From: JBEIUO01 sp964549785
GTDB taxonomy: Bacteria; Planctomycetota; Phycisphaerae; Phycisphaerales; UBA1924
DNA length: 10,281 nt
Assembly (NCBI GenBank): GCA_964549785.1
Contig: CAZJXA010000116.1
Span: 1-10,281, forward strand
Direction: 5' to 3'
Position 1 is the stretch's first letter. Each line of letters starts with the position of its first letter. A program made the position numbers and the translations under genes. This document shows, in pieces, positions 5,557-10,281 of this stretch. The notes beneath the pieces are model-generated. The model saw only the letters and a list, made by a program, of their open reading frames with translations. It did no database searches and was not told the origin of the DNA.

Positions 5557-7674
5557 ATGGCAACATCGAATGTCTGCTGGGGTATCGAAATCGGGGCGGC
5601 GTCGATCAAGGCGATCAAACTGGAAAATGCCGGTGAGGCCGGGGTTCGGGTGGTCGATTTCACGGTGATTCAGCATCCCAAGCCGCTTTCAACGCCGGGC
5701 GTCGATGCGAACGACGTCTTGCGGGTGTCGCTGGGGCAACTGACGAGCACATACGACCTTTCTAAAGCCGCGATCGCGGTGTCGGTGCCCGGACATTCAG
5801 CGTTTGCCCGGTTTGCGAAGCTGCCGCCGGTGGAGCCCAAGAAGGTTCCGGACATCGTGAAGTTTGAAGCGATGCAGCAGATCCCGTTCCCGTTGGAACA
5901 GGTGGAATGGGACTACCAGACCTTTGTGACGCCGGATTCACCGGACATTGAGGTCGGTATTTTCGCCATTACGCGCGACAAGGTGATGGAACGGCTGAAC
6001 ATGCTCCAAGACGTGGGTATCACGCCGAACCATGTGGTGCTCAGCCCGATCGCGGTGTACAACGCGCTCGCGTATGACCGCCAGTTTGACCACACGACCC
6101 CTGGCACCATCATCGTGGACGTGGGCACAACTTCGACCGACCTCGTGATCGCCACTCCGGGCCGGGTTTGGGTGCGGACGTTCCCGATCGGTGGACACCA
6201 GTTCACCGAGGCCTTGGTCAACCAGTTCCAACTGAGTTATCCCAAGGCTGAGAAACTGAAGCGCGAGGCGGAGGACACGAAGCACGCCCGCCAAGTTTTC
6301 CAAGCGATGAGGCCCGTTTTCACCGACCTTGCACAGGACATCCAGCGTTCGATCGGTTACTACCAGTCGCTGAACAAGGATGCGAATCTCACCCGCCTCA
6401 TCGGGGTCGGTTCAACCTTTGAACTCCCGGGCCTCCGCAAGTATCTGAAACAGCAACTCGCGCTCGATGTCCACCGAATCGAAGACTTCAAGCGGCTCTC
6501 GGTGCCGACCGAGCGGACACCGGAGTTCAATGCCGCTGCCCTTAACCTGTGCACCTGCTACGGCTTGGCGCTGCAGGGCCTTGGCCTCAACACCGTCGGC
6601 GGGAATCTGATGCCGGTTTCGGTCGTGCGGGAATCGCTGTGGCGCGACAAGGTGCCGTGGTTCGGCCTTGCTGCGGGGCTGGCGCTGGCGGGTTCCGCCG
6701 CGTTCTTCATCCGGCCGTACATGGACAAGATGGCGATCGAGGCCCGAATCCCCGGTCAGGTGATCCGTACCGCGGTCGATCGGGCGACCTCGCTCAAGGC
6801 CGATGCGGCCACGGCGGGCGTTCTCGAAGCGGGAAACCCGAAACTGGATGCGGCCAACGCGATCGCGCTCTTTGAGAACCGCGATGTGTATCGGCTTCTC
6901 AACGACGACATCGGCTCGATCTTCGTTTCGAGCAACGAAAAAGCGCCCGGGTGGCCCGCCCTCAAGCAGATGAAGAACCCCGATGGCACGCCGATGGCGG
7001 ATGTCGTCGGCTCGGCCTTCGCGTTGGACACCTTCGAGACGAGTTACAAAGGCCCGACCGTTGCGGACCCGCTGGCGGAAGACCCGGATGCGATCGGTAC
7101 CGGCCAACCCAAAGACGCGATGGCTGAATGGGAGAAGTACCCGCGTATCGAGTGTGAACTAGGCGTCACCACCAATCAGCCCGAACCCCGTCAGTTCGCC
7201 GAGGCCGTCATTCTCGATTGGCTCCGCAAGAACACGAAACGCGATGGGATTCCGTATCAGATCAAGTTCCGGGAGCGGCCGATCGAAGTGACCGATGCGA
7301 CCCGCGCCGCATCAGCAACCGCGACCGCTTCAGCATCGCGGGGCGGGGCCAGCGCTCGCGGGGGCAAGGGTTCGGGTCCTGACAGCGAGGACGGCGGCTT
7401 CTTTGATCCCGCCAAGCCGCGCCGGGAAAGCAGCGAGGAACGCCGCGAGCGGGTCGCCGCCGAACGTCGTGCGGGACCGGTGGTAGGCGGCCCCGTTGTG
7501 CCGCGAAATGATGCGAGGATGGCCGCGAACGCGGCCAGCGGCGAGGTTGACAAATTGGCTCCGATTTCGGAACCGGAGTCGGCATTGGGCCCGCCGTCGT
7601 CCATCCGAGTGTCCTGGGTGGCGGTCTTTATCCCGCCGGAAGCTGCGGAAGGCGAAAAGGAGGAGGCCAAGTGA
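5557..7674 (+). CDS. pilM: type IV pilus assembly protein PilM with a fused PilN-like membrane tail
   Basis: A 705-residue protein, about twice the usual PilM length. Residues 1-345 are the PilM actin-like ATPase fold: phosphate-1 loop GIEIGAASIKAI (9-20), FARFAKLPPVEPKKVPDIVKFE-type region (83-104), the phosphate-2 segment IIVDVGTTSTDLVI (185-198) and the adenosine loop LIGVGSTFELPGL (281-293). It then reads GGNLMPVSVV (348-357), a basic stretch, one transmembrane helix at about 367-386 and a long distal region. NLMP followed by a polar linker and helix resembles the start of PilN, whose NLLP peptide binds PilM. The distal part holds a helical section (393-450), a folded-looking part (about 525-580), an Ala/Ser/Gly and charged disordered insert (582-660), and a last strand SIRVSWVAVFIPPE. 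PilM should be cytoplasmic and the tail periplasmic. It overlaps the next gene by 4 bases. Confidence 0.85.
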   Translation: MATSNVCWGIEIGAASIKAIKLENAGEAGVRVVDFTVIQHPKPLSTPGVDANDVLRVSLGQLTSTYDLSKAAIAVSVPGHSAFARFAKLPPVEPKKVPDIVKFEAMQQIPFPLEQVEWDYQTFVTPDSPDIEVGIFAITRDKVMERLNMLQDVGITPNHVVLSPIAVYNALAYDRQFDHTTPGTIIVDVGTTSTDLVIATPGRVWVRTFPIGGHQFTEALVNQFQLSYPKAEKLKREAEDTKHARQVFQAMRPVFTDLAQDIQRSIGYYQSLNKDANLTRLIGVGSTFELPGLRKYLKQQLALDVHRIEDFKRLSVPTERTPEFNAAALNLCTCYGLALQGLGLNTVGGNLMPVSVVRESLWRDKVPWFGLAAGLALAGSAAFFIRPYMDKMAIEARIPGQVIRTAVDRATSLKADAATAGVLEAGNPKLDAANAIALFENRDVYRLLNDDIGSIFVSSNEKAPGWPALKQMKNPDGTPMADVVGSAFALDTFETSYKGPTVADPLAEDPDAIGTGQPKDAMAEWEKYPRIECELGVTTNQPEPRQFAEAVILDWLRKNTKRDGIPYQIKFRERPIEVTDATRAASATATASASRGGASARGGKGSGPDSEDGGFFDPAKPRRESSEERRERVAAERRAGPVVGGPVVPRNDARMAANAASGEVDKLAPISEPESALGPPSSIRVSWVAVFIPPEAAEGEKEEAK
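7657..7666 (+). promoter_or_regulatory. strong Shine-Dalgarno inside the end of pilM
   Basis: AAGGAGGAGG lies 4 bases before the GTG at 7671 and encodes part of the acidic Lys-Glu-Glu end of the PilM fusion. It identifies the GTG, which overlaps the pilM stop as GTGA, as the start of the next gene and suggests coupled translation. Confidence 0.8.
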
Positions 7675-9095
7675 AACCAGTTCTCGCGTGGGTCAAGAAA
7701 AATTGGGTGGCGGTCGTCGCAGGTTTCTTGCTGGTGGTCGCGGTCCCGCTGGCGTGGTTCTTCAGCAGCGGGTGGAACGCCAAGATCAAGGATGCCCAGG
7801 AGAAGAAGGCGAACGCCGAGTTCACCAAGGTCAACTCCACTGCGGTTGAATACGTGATCCCGTCTTACGAGCCCGGGGTGCAGCCCGTGACGCTCAAAAC
7901 CGAGCCGAACATCGCGCTCACCGCCTGGTTCAAGGAGCAGCGTGACGTGCTCGGCAAGCAGGCCGACGAGGTCGGCATGCGGGCCATTCATTTCAACAAG
8001 GGCGTCGGGCCTGACGCCGCGGCCGTCGGTCGCTCGGAACACACGGTCCTGATCGAGGGCATTTTCCCCGGCACGGGCGATCTGGCCGACGAGTTCAACT
8101 CGATGGAAGATGCCCTGTTGAGTAAGCGCGGCCGCGTTAATCCGTACAACGCCATGCTCGATAACGTCCGGGCGGGTGGGCCGATGGACCCCGTTCGTCT
8201 GACGGAAATTCTCACCGATCTGTCTCGCTCTGAATCTGACAAGATCACGGCGGCCATCAAGCGCAGCCTGACCGACGAGGAGACCGAGCGGATCGAGCAA
8301 TTGCTGCGCGACCGCCGTCTTGCGGAATACCAACGTCGATCGGCCGACATCTCGGTGTACGCGACCAGCGAGATTTTCGGTGTCGATGGCAAGCGGTCGT
8401 CGGTGATGCCGAATCAGAGTTCATTCGATGCTCTCGCGAAGGTCCCCGACGTGGAGCGCCAGGCCCAACTCTTTGTTTGGCAGTGGGACACATGGGTCAT
8501 CGCCGATGTCCTCGCGGCGGTCCAATTGGCGAACACGACTGACTCCGGCCGTCCCACGGAAGTCAAGGACTCGGTTGTGAAGCGGATCGAGCGGCTGTGG
8601 GTCTCTGATCCGGAAGGCGTCTTCGGACGGGTACAAAGGTCGGATGGTGACAACGCCGCGGCCCCTGCCGCAAGTGCGGGTACTCCCGGCTTGGCCCCGT
8701 TAGATCCGCAGGTATCCATCACCGGTCGTTTCATGGACCCCTCAAACACCGTCTACGACATCCGGCGCGTGGAACTGGTGGTGGTGGCGTCTTCAAAGCG
8801 AATCGACGAGTTTCTTGCCGCGATCAACCGAACCAATTTTATGACCGTGACGGACTACGACCTGACCTCGATAGACACCTGGTCGGAATTGTCCCAAGGG
8901 TACTACTACGGGCCAGAGCACGTCGTTCAAGCGACGATCGGCATCGAGACGGTGTGGCTCCGCAAGTGGGTCGCGCCGCTGATGCCCGATGCGGTGCGGG
9001 GCACATTGGGCGTCCCCGATGAGCCGGAGCCCGCAGAAGCGGAGCCCGGCACGGAAGGTTCAGAAGCGACGGATCCCCCGCCCGGGCAAGGCTGA
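7671..9095 (+). CDS. PilO-like inner-membrane assembly protein, enlarged
   Basis: A 474-residue bitopic membrane protein. Residues 1-10 are basic and cytoplasmic, about 11-31 form the transmembrane helix (WVAVVAGFLLVVAVPLAWFF), and 36-60 are charged and could start a coiled coil, the layout of PilN and PilO. A middle region (about 75-320) is helical, including a Glu/Arg-rich stretch (TDEETERIEQLLRDRRLAEY). After an Ala/Pro linker (329-345), residues 346-430 look like a PilO ferredoxin-like fold: DIRRVELVVVASSKRIDEFL, then NRTNFMTVTDYDL and ATIGIETVWL. The tail (450-474) is Pro/Glu-rich. Canonical PilO is near 200 residues, so the middle region is an addition. The gene overlaps pilM by 4 bases with a strong ribosome binding site. 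Its likely role is pairing with the PilN-like tail of the preceding protein. The family call rests on topology, position and the C-terminal pattern. Confidence 0.65.
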   Translation: MKPVLAWVKKNWVAVVAGFLLVVAVPLAWFFSSGWNAKIKDAQEKKANAEFTKVNSTAVEYVIPSYEPGVQPVTLKTEPNIALTAWFKEQRDVLGKQADEVGMRAIHFNKGVGPDAAAVGRSEHTVLIEGIFPGTGDLADEFNSMEDALLSKRGRVNPYNAMLDNVRAGGPMDPVRLTEILTDLSRSESDKITAAIKRSLTDEETERIEQLLRDRRLAEYQRRSADISVYATSEIFGVDGKRSSVMPNQSSFDALAKVPDVERQAQLFVWQWDTWVIADVLAAVQLANTTDSGRPTEVKDSVVKRIERLWVSDPEGVFGRVQRSDGDNAAAPAASAGTPGLAPLDPQVSITGRFMDPSNTVYDIRRVELVVVASSKRIDEFLAAINRTNFMTVTDYDLTSIDTWSELSQGYYYGPEHVVQATIGIETVWLRKWVAPLMPDAVRGTLGVPDEPEPAEAEPGTEGSEATDPPPGQG

Positions 9096-9139
9096 GAATC
9101 ATCGTTAGCGGATAGGTCGGGTCTTCGTCATTTCGGAAC

Positions 9140-9178
9140 ATGATTCAGGTTTTACGCAGAAAGTGGTTCCCACTATGA
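9140..9178 (+). CDS. possible 12-residue leader ORF coupled to the next gene
   Basis: An ATG at 9140 opens a 12-codon frame reading MIQVLRRKWFPL, and its TGA at 9176-9178 overlaps the next gene's ATG (9175-9177) as ATGA. It lies in the 79-base gap between two membrane protein genes. No good Shine-Dalgarno precedes it and such a short frame can arise by chance. It is listed because the overlap places the stop exactly where re-initiation would help, and because the downstream start itself lacks a strong ribosome binding site. Confidence 0.2.
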   Translation: MIQVLRRKWFPL

Positions 9179-10281
9179 AACTTAAAGGCATTAACCCGTT
9201 CGAGCAGCACGCGGAGAAAATTGTCGTGGGCGTGGCCGCGGCGGCAGCGCTCGGCATCGTCGCGCTGCAGTTCCTTCATCAACCCAACATGGTGACTGTC
9301 GGCAAGGCAGCCCAGCCGGTGAAACCGGCCGAAGCCTTTGTTCCGGTGGAGGCGGCTGCTGAAATCCTCCAAGGCAAGCTCAATGCCGAGGTGGTCTCGT
9401 TCCCCGAGGTTCCCAAGTTGACCCTCGTTGACCGGTTGGCGGGCGGTTTTGCCGCCTCGGGCGGCCCTAAGCCCCGGTCGATCGCGATGGGGAACCCGCC
9501 GTCTCTGACGATCGATGCGTCCACCCAGGTTGCGTCCGACACGTTCGCGATCCCCGCGATCCCCGCGGCCGAGGGCGTCGTGGCCGCGGCGTTTCAATCG
9601 ACGATCAGCCCGATCGAGCAGGTCAGGAACGCCGAGTTGGCGGCTCTCCTCCCCGCGCAACAACCCTTTGACAAAGCCTCGGTGTCGGTCGAGGGAACGT
9701 TCAATGGTCTGGGCCTTCGCGAGGCGCTCGCCGCCGACCCGGATGGCCCCGGCCCGTTGTCGCCCGTGCCGACGTCCTGGTGGCGGGACCCTCTCGATCG
9801 CGGCAATGACCTGCTCCAAGTCATCGGGGTCGAACTGGAGCGTCAGACCGTCACGAACGCCGATGGCACCAGCGGGGGGAACAAAACCGTCATCGTGGGA
9901 GCGATGCCAGGGCGTCCCGACGTACTGAAGATGTGGCGGGATTCAGTGGTGGGAGCGGGCGACGTCGGCCCCATGCTTGAGCAAATCTGGTCGACGGCCG
10001 AGTTGATTCAACGGCCCGATTATTACCAAGCGATCGCGGGGCCGGAATGGATCCCGCCCAGCGAGGTGGAGGTGACCGCAGAAGATTCAGACGCGGAACG
10101 GGTGGTCGAGCTCAAAGAGCGGCGGCTTGGCAAAGTCCGCGCCGACCTCGTCGCCCTTGACGCCCAGATCCTTGCCGCGCCCGCCGCCAACGATCCGCGG
10201 GACCGCGACGATCGCGCGGAGCGGCCTCCACCCCCTCCGGGCGGAGGGCGGGGCGGCCGGGGACCGTCGGGAGGTGGGGAA
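9175..10281 (+). CDS. single-pass membrane protein of the pilus operon, unknown family (partial, 3' end beyond window)
   Basis: The frame is open from ATG 9175 to the window edge: 369 codons and no stop. A short basic N-terminus (MKLKGINPFEQHAEK) precedes one transmembrane helix at about 16-34, giving an N-in topology with a large periplasmic part. Residues 38-150 are rich in Ala, Pro and Val with few charges. 165-265 looks folded, with alternating strands (ASVSVEGTF, DLLQVIGVELERQ, KTVIVGAM). 266-300 contains aromatic helical segments (MLEQIWSTAELIQRPDYYQAI). 303-337 is a charged Glu/Arg helix, possibly a coiled coil, then a Pro run and a Gly/Arg-rich stretch at 351-369. I do not recognise the family. 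Position suggests a role like PilO or PilP linking the platform to a secretin. An in-frame GTG at 9163 is an alternative start. Confidence 0.75.
   Translation, partial: MKLKGINPFEQHAEKIVVGVAAAAALGIVALQFLHQPNMVTVGKAAQPVKPAEAFVPVEAAAEILQGKLNAEVVSFPEVPKLTLVDRLAGGFAASGGPKPRSIAMGNPPSLTIDASTQVASDTFAIPAIPAAEGVVAAAFQSTISPIEQVRNAELAALLPAQQPFDKASVSVEGTFNGLGLREALAADPDGPGPLSPVPTSWWRDPLDRGNDLLQVIGVELERQTVTNADGTSGGNKTVIVGAMPGRPDVLKMWRDSVVGAGDVGPMLEQIWSTAELIQRPDYYQAIAGPEWIPPSEVEVTAEDSDAERVVELKERRLGKVRADLVALDAQILAAPAANDPRDRDDRAERPPPPPGGGRGGRGPSGGGE

Noticed and set aside
7257..8333. 358-codon minus-strand frame across the pilM/pilO-like junction
   Set aside because: It is antisense to two well-supported genes and crosses their boundary, with no family motif.
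9145..9819. 224-codon minus-strand frame opposite the third pilus-operon gene
   Set aside because: The plus-strand frame is open through the whole region to the window edge, starts with a basic peptide and transmembrane helix, and fits the operon direction. The antisense translation is Arg/Gly/His-rich with no motif.
10243..10281. Gly/Arg/Pro-rich end of the window as a possible nucleotide repeat
   Set aside because: It is low-complexity coding sequence (a proline run followed by Gly-Gly-Arg units) in an open frame, without exact repeated units.

Overview
The window is about 10.3 kb of GC-rich, almost fully coding bacterial chromosome. Gene content and style suggest a planctomycete, probably of the Phycisphaerae lineage: a PilM with a long C-terminal extension followed by large single-pass membrane proteins, a uracil-DNA glycosylase with a long disordered N-terminus, a Memo-family protein fused to a small N-terminal domain, and some GTG starts. 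This placement is an inference from memory of such genomes. I see no rRNA, tRNA, CRISPR array, insertion sequence or integrase.

Layout. (1) 87-1354, plus strand: an NAD-dependent nucleotide-sugar epimerase/dehydratase with a 62-residue protein 2 bases behind it; the tail of a further upstream gene may overlap the epimerase start by ATGA. (2) 1439-2773, plus: a small single-pass membrane protein, then a family-4-like uracil-DNA glycosylase lacking most iron-sulfur cysteines. A non-coding stretch of about 160 bases follows and ends in a clear intrinsic terminator at 2887-2933. (3) 2982-3854, minus: a CusF-like lipoprotein and a basic 118-residue protein of unknown function. (4) 3979-5379, plus: a Memo-family (AmmeMemoRadiSam protein B-like) protein, divergent from the 118-residue gene. 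(5) 5557 to the window end, plus: three membrane-linked genes that look like the inner-membrane assembly platform of a type IV pilus or type II secretion-like machine. They are a PilM actin-like domain joined to a PilN-like membrane tail, a PilO-like protein overlapping it by GTGA, and a third single-pass protein cut off by the window edge.

How they work together. Only region 5 is a clear functional unit. In canonical systems cytoplasmic PilM grips the N-terminal NLLP-type peptide of PilN, and PilN pairs with PilO in the periplasm and links to PilP and the secretin PilQ. Here the PilM and PilN parts appear covalently joined and the partner proteins are much larger than usual. The downstream neighbour, outside the window, would be expected to be a secretin or further pilus gene. 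The other genes are housekeeping or accessory (sugar metabolism, DNA repair, metal handling) and no common pathway is visible.

At sequence scale, the palindrome CGATCG occurs about 32 times by hand count, roughly one per 320 bases, far above what base composition predicts. It resembles the HIP1 phenomenon of cyanobacteria.
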